Translations under genes and position numbers: made by a program
Assembly (NCBI GenBank): GCA_018336035.1
Contig: JAGXRD010000142.1
Coordinates: 1-32,322 of the forward strand
From: Alphaproteobacteria bacterium
GTDB taxonomy: Bacteria > Pseudomonadota > Alphaproteobacteria > Ferrovibrionales > Ferrovibrionaceae
Reading direction: 5' to 3'
Length of the DNA stretch: 32,322 nt
Shown: one piece after another, positions 1-11,876 of the stretch
How positions within the stretch are numbered: position 1 is the first letter of the stretch
Layout: every line of letters starts with the position of its first letter
The notes under the pieces: model-generated
The model's database searches: none
What the model was told of the DNA's origin: nothing
What the model saw: only the letters and a program-made list of their open reading frames with translations

Positions 1-254
<254 letters not shown>

Positions 255-311
255 TTTACTTCTCCGCTAGTCGGATATATCTGCGTCGATGCGTTCGTGT
301 TTTTCAGAAGA

Positions 312-2390
<2,079 letters not shown>

Positions 2391-2417
2391 GACGATCTCC
2401 GAAACTCTAAGCCGCTC

Positions 2418-2903
<486 letters not shown>

Positions 2904-3275
2904 TTACTTCGGACGCTTCGCGCCGTACTTCGAACGGCGCTGCTTGCGGTCCTTGACGCCCTGCGTGTCGAGCACGCCGCGGATGATGTGATAGCGAACG
3001 CCGGGAAGATCCTTCACGCGGCCGCCGCGGATCATCACCACCGAGTGTTCCTGCAGGTTATGGCCTTCGCCAGGAATATAGCTGGTGACTTCGAAGCCAT
3101 TGGTCAGGCGCACGCGGGCAACCTTACGAAGCGCCGAGTTCGGCTTCTTCGGGGTCGTCGTGTAGACGCGTGTGCAAACACCGCGACGCTGCGGGCATTC
3201 CTGCAGCGCGGGGACCTTGTCACGAACCGGCTTCGGGTGACGCGGCTTGCGGATCAGCTGGTTGATAGTCGGCAT
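2904..3275 (-). CDS. rpsL: 30S ribosomal protein S12
   Basis: S12 sits at the decoding centre and controls accuracy of tRNA selection. I take the ATG at 3275 ([16 protein letters not shown]), giving 123 residues, the family length. An upstream in-frame start would add 16 residues unlike any S12. Lys43 (in TTPKKPNS) and Lys88 (in GRVKDLPG) are the unmutated residues, so the protein lacks the classic streptomycin-resistance substitutions there. It is first in the str operon, followed by rpsG after 15 bases. A GGAG about 11 bases upstream is the likely ribosome-binding site. Confidence 0.97.
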   Translation of the reverse strand: MPTINQLIRKPRHPKPVRDKVPALQECPQRRGVCTRVYTTTPKKPNSALRKVARVRLTNGFEVTSYIPGEGHNLQEHSVVMIRGGRVKDLPGVRYHIIRGVLDTQGVKDRKQRRSKYGAKRPK

Positions 3276-3664
3276 ACGAGTTGAAACTCCGCCAAGTTGG
3301 TCCAACACATAAAAAAACACCAAGGCGAACCACCAGCGGCTCTTACAAGCCTGGCAATCCGCCTCAAAACTTCCGCTCCAGACCCATCCTTGCGGCCCAT
3401 TGGCCGCGGAGAGGGGTCATTATGTCCAGTGCGTTAGCTAGCCTCGACGTGAGCGCTACGGAGGCCCGCTGTTCATCGACCGCGTTTAGGAAAGTTCCCT
3501 ACAGACCGGTCGAATCGCGGGGCGGACATTACTCAGCGGACCGGACCCGGTCAAGGGCGATTTCCGGGTTTCTCGCCATCTTTTTCGCAGCGCGCAATAG
3601 TGCGCATAAAGACCGGTATTCCGCCCCTTCTCCACCTGGCCGTATGCGAGCCCCATAAGAACAC
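3276..3664. other. Intergenic region: str operon leader and promoter region
   Basis: This 389-base gap separates rpsL from the nitroreductase gene, both on the minus strand. I see no credible gene in it; the open frames crossing it are chance or antisense frames with no family resemblance. On the minus strand it holds a candidate promoter at 3526-3554, A-rich tracts just upstream of the -35 that could act as an UP element, and a leader of about 245 nt. Within the leader, 3392-3407 forms a perfect hairpin (GCGGCC stem, four-base loop). A small dyad at 3592-3605 (GCGCA-atag-TGCGC) lies upstream of the promoter. No intrinsic terminator with a clear T-run was found after the nitroreductase gene. 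Confidence 0.6.
3526..3554 (-). promoter_or_regulatory. Candidate sigma-70 promoter of the str operon
   Basis: Read on the minus strand, TTGACC (3554-3549) and TAATGT (3531-3526) are separated by exactly 17 bases. The -35 matches consensus at 5 of 6 positions and the -10 is a fair match. A-rich tracts (GAAAAAGA, GAGAAAC, GGAAAT) lie upstream, as expected for a strong ribosomal promoter. Transcription would begin near 3519. This is motif inference only. Confidence 0.5.
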
Positions 3665-4252
3665 TTAAAGAACTTGACAGGCCTCGCTGAAGTCCAGCCG
3701 CGGGCTGCGGGCAAACAGCTTGCTAGAATCGCCATGACCGAGGTTGCAAAGGAAGTTCGAGCGGACCCGACCGCCCGGGAAGAACTCGGCGTCCACCTGG
3801 GCATTGTCGAAGCCCGACATCGGCCCGGTATCCAGTCCCACCGCCCGGGCGGCCAGGATGAAATAGGCGCCCTGCAGGGTTCCGTTACGGAAAGCCACCG
3901 CCTCGGCCACCTTCGGGTCGTTGAACCAGTTCCTGGCGTCCGGGTTGTGGGGGAACAGCCGGGGCATATGCTCCGCAAACTGAAGGTCATAGCCGATGAT
4001 CGCCGTGACCGGGGCCGCCATGGTCTTTTCCAGGTTGCCCGGGCTCAGCGCCGGTTTGAGACGAGCCTTTGCGTTCGCTGAACGCACAAAGACAATGCGG
4101 GCCGGAGAGCAGTTGGCGCTGGTCGGCGCCATCTTCATCAGATCGTAGAGCCGGTGCAGATCCTCGTCGGTCACTGGCTGGTCCAGCCAGCCGTTATGGG
4201 TGCGTGCGGTTCGGAACAGAGTATCGAGGGCATCCGCGTTGAGCATGAGCAT
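3665..4252 (-). CDS. RutE/HadB-like nitroreductase family NAD(P)H:FMN oxidoreductase
   Basis: The 195-residue protein looks like RutE (malonic semialdehyde reductase, 196 residues in E. coli) along its whole length. Shared stretches include ARTHNGW near 17-23, [18 protein letters not shown] near 38-55, [11 protein letters not shown], and [15 protein letters not shown] near the C-terminus. The family uses FMN and reduces semialdehydes, quinones or nitro compounds with NAD(P)H in the cytoplasm. No other rut genes (rutA-D, F, G) are present, so a role in uracil breakdown is not supported by context and the substrate is unknown. The ATG at 4252 has a GGAG only four bases upstream; an in-frame ATG at 4246 has better spacing and is an equally good start. 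It is divergent from gltA and shares a dyad-bearing upstream region with it. Confidence 0.85.
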   Translation of the reverse strand: MLMLNADALDTLFRTARTHNGWLDQPVTDEDLHRLYDLMKMAPTSANCSPARIVFVRSANAKARLKPALSPGNLEKTMAAPVTAIIGYDLQFAEHMPRLFPHNPDARNWFNDPKVAEAVAFRNGTLQGAYFILAARAVGLDTGPMSGFDNAQVDAEFFPGGRVRSNFLCNLGHGDSSKLFARSPRLDFSEACQVL

Positions 4253-4320
4253 TCATCTCCAGGGCAGTGTAAGAAAGTTACGCCAGCCCTAGCACGACAA
4301 TGTATGGATGCAAATGCAGA

Positions 4321-4336
4321 GTTACGCCGCCGTAAC
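4321..4336. promoter_or_regulatory. Perfect dyad GTTACG-N4-CGTAAC, candidate operator
   Basis: Positions 4321-4326 and 4331-4336 are perfect inverted copies of GTTACG around four bases. A further copy of GTTACGCC lies at 4277-4284, just upstream of the nitroreductase start. The dyad is about 70 bases upstream of the nitroreductase gene and about 85 bases upstream of the gltA -10 element. It could serve as an operator for either gene. No regulator gene is adjacent. Confidence 0.35.
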
Positions 4337-4397
4337 GCGAAGCAGCGGCAGGAAATTTATTCATCCAAGGTCGGATATTTTGCGAGTGGGGAAAGAC

Positions 4398-4427
4398 TTT
4401 TCTCCGGCGCGACCAGCACCCTATAGT
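4398..4427 (+). promoter_or_regulatory. Candidate gltA promoter
   Basis: TATAGT at 4422-4427 is a 5 of 6 match to a sigma-70 -10 element. The -35 position holds only a weak T-rich hexamer (TTTTCT at 4398-4403, 18-base spacer), so the promoter may depend on an activator. The start would be near 4434, giving a leader of about 40 nt before the ATG at 4475. Confidence 0.4.
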
Positions 4428-4474
4428 GTCGCCACTACAAACACATAATGCAGTCCCAACCTGGGGGTACCCGA

Positions 4475-5779
<1,305 letters not shown>

Positions 5780-5829
5780 TCCTCGGATTATTGGCGCGGA
5801 CTTCACGGCACCGTTGGGAGGCGGGCCGC

Positions 5830-6039
5830 ATGGGCAAGCGGGCGGAGCAGCATGGCGGTCAACCGCCCTCGGGAACCCGGGCCACCGGCTACGGCTGGTT
5901 GCGTCCGGGCTATCTGGATCTGCCGGCCGCCGCCAACGACAACCGGATGACGCCGCAATCCCTGCTGCGCCAGCCGCGGTTCTGGGGCTGGTTGGCCATG
6001 ATCGGCCTGGCCATCGCACTGATCGCGGTCCGGCTGTAA
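5830..6039 (+). CDS. Small single-pass membrane protein of unknown function
   Basis: This 69-residue ORF starts at an ATG with a GGGAGG motif about eight bases upstream and ends just before a strong terminator. The N-terminal half is polar and basic, with [13 protein letters not shown] near 20-32 and AAANDNR at 33-39. From about residue 51 there is one strongly hydrophobic helix ([17 protein letters not shown]) ending in RL, which suggests a membrane segment at the C-terminus with little or nothing beyond it. I do not recognise the family. An ANDN-like motif recurs in small alphaproteobacterial proteins, but that is memory rather than proof. The position between gltA and the terminator implies co-transcription with citrate synthase. 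Confidence 0.65.
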   Translation: MGKRAEQHGGQPPSGTRATGYGWLRPGYLDLPAAANDNRMTPQSLLRQPRFWGWLAMIGLAIALIAVRL

Positions 6040-6067
6040 CCCCGCCTCACCTTCCTGTATCGCTTCA

Positions 6068-6096
6068 GGGCCGCCTTCGGGCGGCCCTTTGTTTTT
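6068..6096 (+). terminator. Rho-independent terminator after gltA and the small membrane protein
   Basis: A perfect 8-bp stem GGGCCGCC (6068-6075) / GGCGGCCC (6080-6087) is closed by a TTCG tetraloop and followed by TTTGTTTTT. This is a textbook intrinsic terminator on the plus strand. Confidence 0.93.
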
Positions 6097-6175
6097 CCGG
6101 GTCTTACATCCCTCGATAATCCGGCCGAACCGCAATACCATCGGCGGAAATCGCACTGGCGAACCGGGACCCCTC

Positions 6176-8530
6176 ATGCACCTGAGTGTGCGCCTTAAAC
6201 TGGCTGCTGCCCTTGCCATCTCCGTCCTGACCGCAGCCGGTCTTGGGCTCGCCGCCTTCTGGGCGGTGCAATCGGTCGGCGACCTCGTGATCCGGCTGTA
6301 TGACCAGCCGCTGATGACCATCAACTATGCCCGGCTGGCGCAAACCAGTTTCGTCACCCAGGAATTGCTGACGCGCGAAATCGCTGCCGAGAGCCATGTC
6401 GTCGACAGCGGCGAACATGCCGACGACATCCGCAGCCGCAACGAAGACTTCATTTCCGATATCGCCGTGGCAGAAGAACGCGGCCTCAATCCTGGCATCC
6501 GCAAATACGGCGAGGAAATCCGCACACTGAATAGCTTGTGGCTCGATTCAGCCCTGCGCGCTCTGGAACAACCGCCCGGCAGCCGCGAACGCACCGAACT
6601 GCTGCAGACCCGGGAGGCGATTGCCGGCGAGATCACCGAGGCGCTGGAAATCCTCACCCAGCTCGCAGCCGAAGACGGTTTTATCTTCCGCAGCGAGGCT
6701 GAGGCGACCATCCAGCAGACCAAGGACCAGACACTGATGATGATCGCGGCACTGGCCGTGGTCATTCTTCTTGTCTCACTGCTGCTGATCCGCAACATCG
6801 TCGCACCGCTCGGCTCGATGACCAGCGCGATGTTCCGCCTCGCCAAGGGCGAGACGGGGCTGAGCCTGCCCAAGCTGAAACGCCAGGACGAAATCGGTCA
6901 GATGGCGTCTGCGCTCCGTGTGTTCCGTCAGGCCATGGAAGACCTGCAGATCGCCCGCGAGCGCGCCGAGGCCGCCACCAAGGCCAAGTCGGAATTTCTG
7001 GCCATGATGAGCCATGAAATCCGCACGCCGATGAACGGCGTACTCGGCCTCACCCGCCTGCTGACCAAGACGCCGCTCAATTCCGAACAGCGCAACCTCG
7101 CCGGCACGGTACTCGACTCTGCAGAAGCCCTGCTGGTGATCCTCAACGACATCCTCGATTTCTCGAAGCTGGAAGCCGGCCGCGTCGATGTTGAAAAGAT
7201 CGACTACGACCTCAATCGCGTGGTGTCGGCTTCGCTGACCCTGATGCGGAACCGCGCCGAGGAAAAGGGCCTGCAGATCAACGCCGAGATCGATCCGCAT
7301 CTGCCACGCTATCTGGTCGGCGATCCGAACCGCCTGCGCCAGATCGTGCTCAATCTTCTCAACAATGCGATCAAGTTCACCGAGAGCGGCCGGATCGATG
7401 TGATGGTGCGCGCCGAGCATGTTGCACGGGATGCTACGCCGACGGTCCGCTTTGAGATCCGCGACACCGGCGTTGGCATCTCGAAGGAAGGTCTTGGCAA
7501 GCTGTTCGGCAGCTTCGCCCAGGCCGACTCTTCCATCACCCGCCGCTTCGGCGGCACCGGCCTCGGTCTTGCGATCTGCAAGCGCCTAGTCGAGGCGATG
7601 GATGGCGATATCGGCGTCGAAAGCGAAGTCGGCAAAGGCAGCACATTCTGGTTCCGCCTGCCTCTGATGGCCGGCACCGAACCGCTGGCTGTGCAGAAGG
7701 GTGCCGACGAAACGCCCCTGCCCTCATTGCGCATCCTGGTCGCCGAGGACAATCCGGTGAACCGCAAGGTGGCGGCCGGCATCCTGATGGAGCAGAAGCA
7801 TCAGGTCGCCTTTGCGGTCAACGGCAGGCAGGCGGTCGAGGCGGCCTCGCAGGCCGAACCGCCCTTCGATGTCATCCTGATGGATGTGCATATGCCCGAG
7901 ATGGATGGTATCTCGGCCGCGCGCGCGATCCGCCGGCTGCCCGAGCCGCATCGCGACACCCGCATCATCGCGGTGACGGCGTCGCTGAGTCATGACGGCG
8001 TGGAGCGCTGCCTGGCTGCCGGGATGAACGATTATGTCGGCAAGCCGATTGTGCCCGAAGCACTGGATCAGGCGATGCGGCGCGTTATGGGGTTTGCCAC
8101 TCACAACGCGCCCGCCGAAGGCATGGAGCCGGTGCCCTATGGCGGCCCGGAAGGTGAATTCGACAGTACCGCTCTGGACGGACTGACCCGCGATCTGGGC
8201 GCCGAGATGTCACTGGACCTGGTCTCGACCTTTTTGGAACTGGTTCCCGAAATCAGTACCGGTCTGGCCGAGTTCGCTGCAGATCAACATTGTGGCCGCA
8301 TGGCTGAGCTTGGCCATAGCCTGAAAAGCTCCGCCGCCAGCCTGGGTCTGCGCGAGGTCCAGCGCCTGTCCCAGAGCCTGGAGGAAGCCGGCATCGCGGG
8401 CGACGTGACGGCTGTAAATGGCTACACTGAAGCATTGAAGCTGTCCCTCGAGTCGGGGGTGGCATGGCTGCGCGGCCGGAGTATGGAATTGCGACAGGAC
8501 CTGGCTGCAGGATTGAAGAATGCTGGATAA
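6176..8530 (+). CDS. Hybrid sensor histidine kinase (HAMP-HisKA-HATPase-REC-Hpt)
   Basis: This is an inner-membrane hybrid kinase of 784 residues. One helix lies near 8-30, a mostly helical periplasmic sensor region near 31-186 (possibly four-helix-bundle type), and a second membrane helix near 187-206. A HAMP domain (about 207-260) and a coiled coil follow. The HisKA box has His280 in [13 protein letters not shown]. The ATPase shows the N box near 391-400, DTGVGIS at 430-436 and GGTGLGLA at 459-466. The receiver domain (about 518-638) has acceptor Asp570 in [11 protein letters not shown] and Lys623. A C-terminal Hpt domain has His714 in [12 protein letters not shown]. All phosphorelay residues are present. 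The start at 6176 is chosen because the longer frame begins inside the preceding terminator; GATAAT at 6115-6120 may be its -10. The signal is unknown. Confidence 0.93.
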   Translation: MHLSVRLKLAAALAISVLTAAGLGLAAFWAVQSVGDLVIRLYDQPLMTINYARLAQTSFVTQELLTREIAAESHVVDSGEHADDIRSRNEDFISDIAVAEERGLNPGIRKYGEEIRTLNSLWLDSALRALEQPPGSRERTELLQTREAIAGEITEALEILTQLAAEDGFIFRSEAEATIQQTKDQTLMMIAALAVVILLVSLLLIRNIVAPLGSMTSAMFRLAKGETGLSLPKLKRQDEIGQMASALRVFRQAMEDLQIARERAEAATKAKSEFLAMMSHEIRTPMNGVLGLTRLLTKTPLNSEQRNLAGTVLDSAEALLVILNDILDFSKLEAGRVDVEKIDYDLNRVVSASLTLMRNRAEEKGLQINAEIDPHLPRYLVGDPNRLRQIVLNLLNNAIKFTESGRIDVMVRAEHVARDATPTVRFEIRDTGVGISKEGLGKLFGSFAQADSSITRRFGGTGLGLAICKRLVEAMDGDIGVESEVGKGSTFWFRLPLMAGTEPLAVQKGADETPLPSLRILVAEDNPVNRKVAAGILMEQKHQVAFAVNGRQAVEAASQAEPPFDVILMDVHMPEMDGISAARAIRRLPEPHRDTRIIAVTASLSHDGVERCLAAGMNDYVGKPIVPEALDQAMRRVMGFATHNAPAEGMEPVPYGGPEGEFDSTALDGLTRDLGAEMSLDLVSTFLELVPEISTGLAEFAADQHCGRMAELGHSLKSSAASLGLREVQRLSQSLEEAGIAGDVTAVNGYTEALKLSLESGVAWLRGRSMELRQDLAAGLKNAG

Positions 8531-8933
8531 CAAACTGCCTGGTCTGGAGCGTTTGCGCGTGCTGCTGGTGGAGGACGACATGTTCGCCCAGCGCCTCGCC
8601 GCCAGCGTACTGCGCCAACTCGGCGTGCGCGATCTGACAATCGTCAAGGATGGTCAGGCCGCCATCGACCTGCTCAGTTCAACGCAGGTTCAGTTCGATC
8701 TGATTGTGTCGGACTGGAACATGCCGAAAGTGACAGGCCTCGACCTGCTTAAGCATGTCCGTAAGACATGGCAGAACATGCCCTTCCTGATGCTGACCGG
8801 AAATGCCAACGAGGACTTCGTCGTCACAGCGCGCGAAAACAAGGTCGATGCCTATGTCATCAAACCCTTCTCGGCCGGCCAGCTGCAGCAAAAGCTCGCC
8901 GTGATGTTCAATCTTCGACTGCCGGGGACCTGA
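8520..8933 (+). CDS. Single-domain (CheY-like) response regulator
   Basis: The 137-residue protein is a lone receiver domain with no output domain. The acidic pocket is Glu18-Asp19-Asp20 (LLVEDDMF), the phospho-acceptor is Asp65 in [11 protein letters not shown], the conserved Thr is Thr93 (LTG), and Lys115 lies in VIKPFSAG. Its ATG at 8520 lies inside the last codons of the upstream kinase gene, an 11-base overlap that suggests translational coupling. It probably takes phosphate from the kinase's Hpt domain or acts as a phosphate sink or shuttle. Its partner beyond the kinase is not in this window. It could equally act through protein-protein contact, as CheY and DivK do. Confidence 0.93.
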   Translation: MLDNKLPGLERLRVLLVEDDMFAQRLAASVLRQLGVRDLTIVKDGQAAIDLLSSTQVQFDLIVSDWNMPKVTGLDLLKHVRKTWQNMPFLMLTGNANEDFVVTARENKVDAYVIKPFSAGQLQQKLAVMFNLRLPGT

Positions 8934-9013
8934 TTTCGCTGCCCTTGACAGGCTCGTGATCCAGCCTCCTAGTTCTTCCGTATAAGTTAGAATTAACCTG
9001 CCCTGGAGGAACA

Positions 9014-9805
9014 ATGCGTATCGCCACCACAGCCGCCCTCAGCACGTTTGCCCTGCTCGCCGCCGCCCCTGCACTCGCCCTCGACATGGCCGGCCTCACC
9101 AGCAACAACCAGTTGCTGCTGTTCAGCGATACAGCGCCGGGTAAGACGAAGACCGTGGCGATCACCGGCGTGGATGGCAAGTTACTGGGCATCGACGTGC
9201 GTCCGGCCGATGGCAAGCTCTATGCGCTGGCCCATGACGGCACGCTCTATACGGTCGATACGGCCAGCGGCGCTGCGACCCGCAAGTCGAAACTTTCAGT
9301 GTCGCTCGATGCCATCGATCATCTGGTGGTCGATTTCAACCCGCAGGCCGACCGCCTGCGCGTGATCGCCTCGACGGGCCAGAACCTGCGCGTCAATGTC
9401 GATACCGGGCAGACCGTGGTGGACGGCAAGCTCGCCTATCGCCAGCAGGATCGCAATGCCGGCACGCCGATCGGCGTGTATGCCGGCGCCTATATCAATT
9501 CCTTCGCCGGCGCGACGCAGACCCAGCTGTTCGATATCGACAGCCTGAACGGCACCTATGCTGTGCAGGATCCGCCGAATGACGGCGTGCTGCGCAGCGT
9601 CGCGCCGACCGGCGTCAAACCCGGCACGATCATCGACTCCATCGATATCTATACCGACGCCAAGGACGAATATTCCGGCTTTGCCGTGTCAGGTAATCAG
9701 CTGCATCGCTTCGATGTCGCCACCGGCAAGATCGGCAAGGGCAGCGCCATCGGCAGCGGCAAGATCAGCGTGATCGACATCGCTGTCCTGACGCCGCGTC
9801 GCTGA
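9014..9805 (+). CDS. Secreted DUF4394 family protein
   Basis: The 263-residue protein starts with a clear Sec signal peptide (residues 1 to about 22, basic start, hydrophobic core, ending ALA). The mature part has regular beta-type repeats such as LLGIDVRPADGKLYALAHDG and ADRLRVIASTGQNLRVNVDTG. I recognise this pattern as DUF4394; the fold may be propeller-like and the function is unknown. GGAGGA lies three bases before the ATG, a strong but close ribosome-binding site. A cupredoxin gene follows after four bases, so the two secreted products are probably made together. A perfect TTGACA at 8945-8950 lies upstream but has no well-spaced -10, so the promoter is unresolved. Confidence 0.85.
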   Translation: MRIATTAALSTFALLAAAPALALDMAGLTSNNQLLLFSDTAPGKTKTVAITGVDGKLLGIDVRPADGKLYALAHDGTLYTVDTASGAATRKSKLSVSLDAIDHLVVDFNPQADRLRVIASTGQNLRVNVDTGQTVVDGKLAYRQQDRNAGTPIGVYAGAYINSFAGATQTQLFDIDSLNGTYAVQDPPNDGVLRSVAPTGVKPGTIIDSIDIYTDAKDEYSGFAVSGNQLHRFDVATGKIGKGSAIGSGKISVIDIAVLTPRR

Positions 9806-9809
9806 TCCC

Positions 9810-10157
9810 ATGCGCAAGGGTGCCGTCTTTTTTGCCGCACTGCTTGGCCTCGCGCTCGGCGGTGTAGCCAGTTTCTACACGCCGCTGGCCGAGGCGCAGA
9901 CCGGCACCGTGATCGTGCAGCAGGGCATCGCTTTCAAGCCCGCCAAGGCCACGGTGAAGGCCGGCGGCCAGATCACCTTCCGCAATGAAGATCCGTTCGG
10001 GCATAATGTCTATTCGCCCAGCAAGGGCGGCATCTTCGACATTGGGCTGCAGGCGCCGGAATCTGAAACCGCTGTCGCCTTCCGGGAGCCGGGCGAATAC
10101 ATCATCCAGTGCCGCATTCATCCCAAGATGAAGGCAACTGTGACGGTCACCCCATAA
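9810..10157 (+). CDS. Secreted cupredoxin (plastocyanin/azurin-like type I copper protein)
   Basis: The 115-residue protein has an N-terminal signal peptide with likely cleavage after AEA at about residue 29, then a small beta-sandwich domain. A full type I copper site can be read off: His65 (FGHNVYS), Cys101, His104 and Met107 (QCRIHPKM). This matches the family order His...Cys-x2-His-x2-Met. Such proteins carry electrons in the periplasm or bind copper. It starts four bases after the DUF4394 gene and has no strong ribosome-binding site of its own, which suggests coupled translation. Its stop codon abuts the bidirectional terminator. The electron-transfer partner is not evident. Confidence 0.9.
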   Translation: MRKGAVFFAALLGLALGGVASFYTPLAEAQTGTVIVQQGIAFKPAKATVKAGGQITFRNEDPFGHNVYSPSKGGIFDIGLQAPESETAVAFREPGEYIIQCRIHPKMKATVTVTP

Positions 10158-10190
10158 AAAAAGCCCAGCTCGCGCTGGGCTTTTTCTTTT
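10156..10190. terminator. Bidirectional terminator between cupredoxin gene and gloA
   Basis: A perfect stem AAGCCCAGC (10161-10169) / GCTGGGCTT (10174-10182) with loop TCGC is flanked by seven A on the left (10156-10162) and TTTTTCTTTT on the right (10181-10190). It can end transcription in both directions. The convergent stop codons (10155-10157 plus, 10191-10189 minus) sit at its two edges. Confidence 0.93.
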
Positions 10191-10629
10191 ACGCCGGCTT
10201 GCGTTCGATCAGCTCGATCTTGTAGCCATCCGGGTCTTCGATGAAGGCGATCACGCTGCCGCCATGCTTCATCGGGCCGGGCGGGCGCGGAATCTTCACC
10301 CCGGCCTCCTCCAGCACCTTGCAGACGCCATAGATATCCGGCACGCCGAGCGCGAGATGCCCGAAGCCGGTGCCGATCGTGTACGGTTCCTTCTGCCCCC
10401 AGTTATGGGTCAGCTCGATTACCGTGTTGCTCTTCTCGTCGCCGTAGCCGACGAAGGCCAGGGTGAATTCGCCCGACGGATAATCGGTCTTGCGCAGCAG
10501 CGTCATACCGAGCTTGCCGACATAGAAGTCGAGCGACTTTTCCAGATCCAGCACACGCAGCATGGTGTGCAGCATCTGGAAGTTGCCGGCCTGCGCGGCA
10601 GGTTTGCTGATCGGGGCGGTCTCATTCAT
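10189..10629 (-). CDS. gloA: Lactoylglutathione lyase (glyoxalase I)
   Basis: Glyoxalase I isomerises the methylglyoxal-glutathione hemithioacetal to S-lactoylglutathione in the cytoplasm, detoxifying methylglyoxal. The 146-residue protein has the four metal ligands in order: His21 (LHTMLRV), Glu72 (IELTHNW), His91 (FGHLALGV) and Glu139 (GYKIELIE). Short length and spacing fit the Ni-type bacterial enzyme. An extra N-terminal stretch of about 18 residues precedes the catalytic domain. CGGAG lies seven bases before the ATG at 10629. It starts 41 bases after the lpxB stop on the same strand with no terminator between, so it may be the last cistron of the envelope operon. Confidence 0.95.
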   Translation of the reverse strand: MNETAPISKPAAQAGNFQMLHTMLRVLDLEKSLDFYVGKLGMTLLRKTDYPSGEFTLAFVGYGDEKSNTVIELTHNWGQKEPYTIGTGFGHLALGVPDIYGVCKVLEEAGVKIPRPPGPMKHGGSVIAFIEDPDGYKIELIERKPA

Positions 10630-10670
10630 GGCATGTCTCCGAGGGGCTGGATCGGCAATGATATGGGCGT

Positions 10671-11876
10671 TCAGGCGGCCGGAGGCAACCGTTTGGCCGC
10701 CACGGCCAGCACGGCGCGAGCGGCGCGATGCGCTGGCGGTACGGGATCGTCAGCACCGAGCTGTGCCGCCACGGCCGCGCAGCCGTCGATCTGGCGCTGG
10801 CGCGCGGCCGGGTCGGTCAGCAGCTGCAGCAGGGCCGGCGCGATCTTTTCGGCCGTGCAGTCCTGCTGCAGGAATTCCGGCATCACGATGCGCTGCTGAA
10901 GGATATTCACCAGCCCGACATAGGGCACCTTGATGAGGCGCCGCATGATCGCCGCCGTGAGCGGGTTCACCTTATAGGCCAGCACGGTCGGTGTGCCGGC
11001 CAGGCCAAGTTCCAGTGTCGCCGTGCCGGAGGCGGCCAGCGCAACTTCGGCTGTCAGCATCGCTGCATTCCGTTCTGGCGCGGTCTTCAGCACGGTGGCC
11101 GGGAATGGCAGCGACGGCACCGCCGCCTCAACCATGTCCGACACGGTTTCCACCGTGGGGATCACGAGATGTAGTGCAATCCCGGCAGCTTTCACCCGCT
11201 GCAAAACCTCGGCAAAGACCGGCAGCAGTTTTGACACCTCGCCTTTGCGACTGCCCGGCATCAGCGCCAGCAGCCGGGCATCCGCGGGAATACCATGTCG
11301 CTGACGGAAGCCCTGCCCGGCCGCGTCGGCTGCCGCTTCCGCCTTGCGGGTCGCGGCCAGGGTTTCGACCGCGGAATGGCCAACGAAAGTGGTCGGCAGG
11401 CCGACGACGTCGAAATACGGCGGCTCGAAGGGCAGCAGCGCCAGCAGATGGTTGCACAATTGCGCCAGGCGCCGCGCCCGGCCCGGTCGCCAGGCCCAGA
11501 CTGTCGGCGCGACGTAATGCACGATGGGGAAGCTGCGACCCGCCAGCCGCGCCATCACGCGCTTGGTGTAGCCCGGGCTGTCGATGGTCACCAGCACATC
11601 GGGTGACTCAGCCAGCACGAATTGCGCCGCTCGATCAATCCGGCTCAGCAGGAAACGGGCTTTGGGCAGAATCTCGACCAGCCCCATCACGGCCATATCG
11701 GCAATCGGAAACAGGCTGTGCAGGCCTTCGGCTTCCATCAGTGCGCCGCCGGTGCCGATGAACTCGACACGGTCATTCGTCTCGGCGCGCAACGCACGCA
11801 TCAGGCTGGCGCCCAGCACATCACCCGAAGGCTCGCCGGCCAGCACGGCAACGCGCAGCTTGCGATTACTGATCAT
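10671..11876 (-). CDS. lpxB: Lipid-A-disaccharide synthase
   Basis: LpxB is a GT19 glycosyltransferase that joins UDP-2,3-diacylglucosamine and lipid X into the lipid A disaccharide at the inner face of the inner membrane. The 401-residue protein shows GEPSGD at 14-19, MGLVEILPK near 64-72, HYVAPTVWAWRPGRA near 119-133, LMPGSRKGEV, and the late SGTATLELGLAGTP block typical of the family. It overlaps lpxI by 11 bases. It is the last lipid A gene of the cluster. An Ala-rich, less conserved tail (about 380-401) is the only unremarkable variation. Confidence 0.97.
   Translation of the reverse strand: MISNRKLRVAVLAGEPSGDVLGASLMRALRAETNDRVEFIGTGGALMEAEGLHSLFPIADMAVMGLVEILPKARFLLSRIDRAAQFVLAESPDVLVTIDSPGYTKRVMARLAGRSFPIVHYVAPTVWAWRPGRARRLAQLCNHLLALLPFEPPYFDVVGLPTTFVGHSAVETLAATRKAEAAADAAGQGFRQRHGIPADARLLALMPGSRKGEVSKLLPVFAEVLQRVKAAGIALHLVIPTVETVSDMVEAAVPSLPFPATVLKTAPERNAAMLTAEVALAASGTATLELGLAGTPTVLAYKVNPLTAAIMRRLIKVPYVGLVNILQQRIVMPEFLQQDCTAEKIAPALLQLLTDPAARQRQIDGCAAVAAQLGADDPVPPAHRAARAVLAVAAKRLPPAA

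Noticed and set aside
3529-3990. A 153-residue minus-strand frame overlapping the nitroreductase gene and the str promoter region
   Set aside because: It reads the nitroreductase gene in the wrong frame and runs into the intergenic region; its composition is Arg/Ser/Pro-rich noise.
8945-8986. TTGACA (8945-8950) and TATAAG (8981-8986) as a promoter for the DUF4394 gene
   Set aside because: Each hexamer is good, but 30 bases separate them, far beyond the 16-18 a sigma-70 promoter allows, and neither has a well-placed partner.
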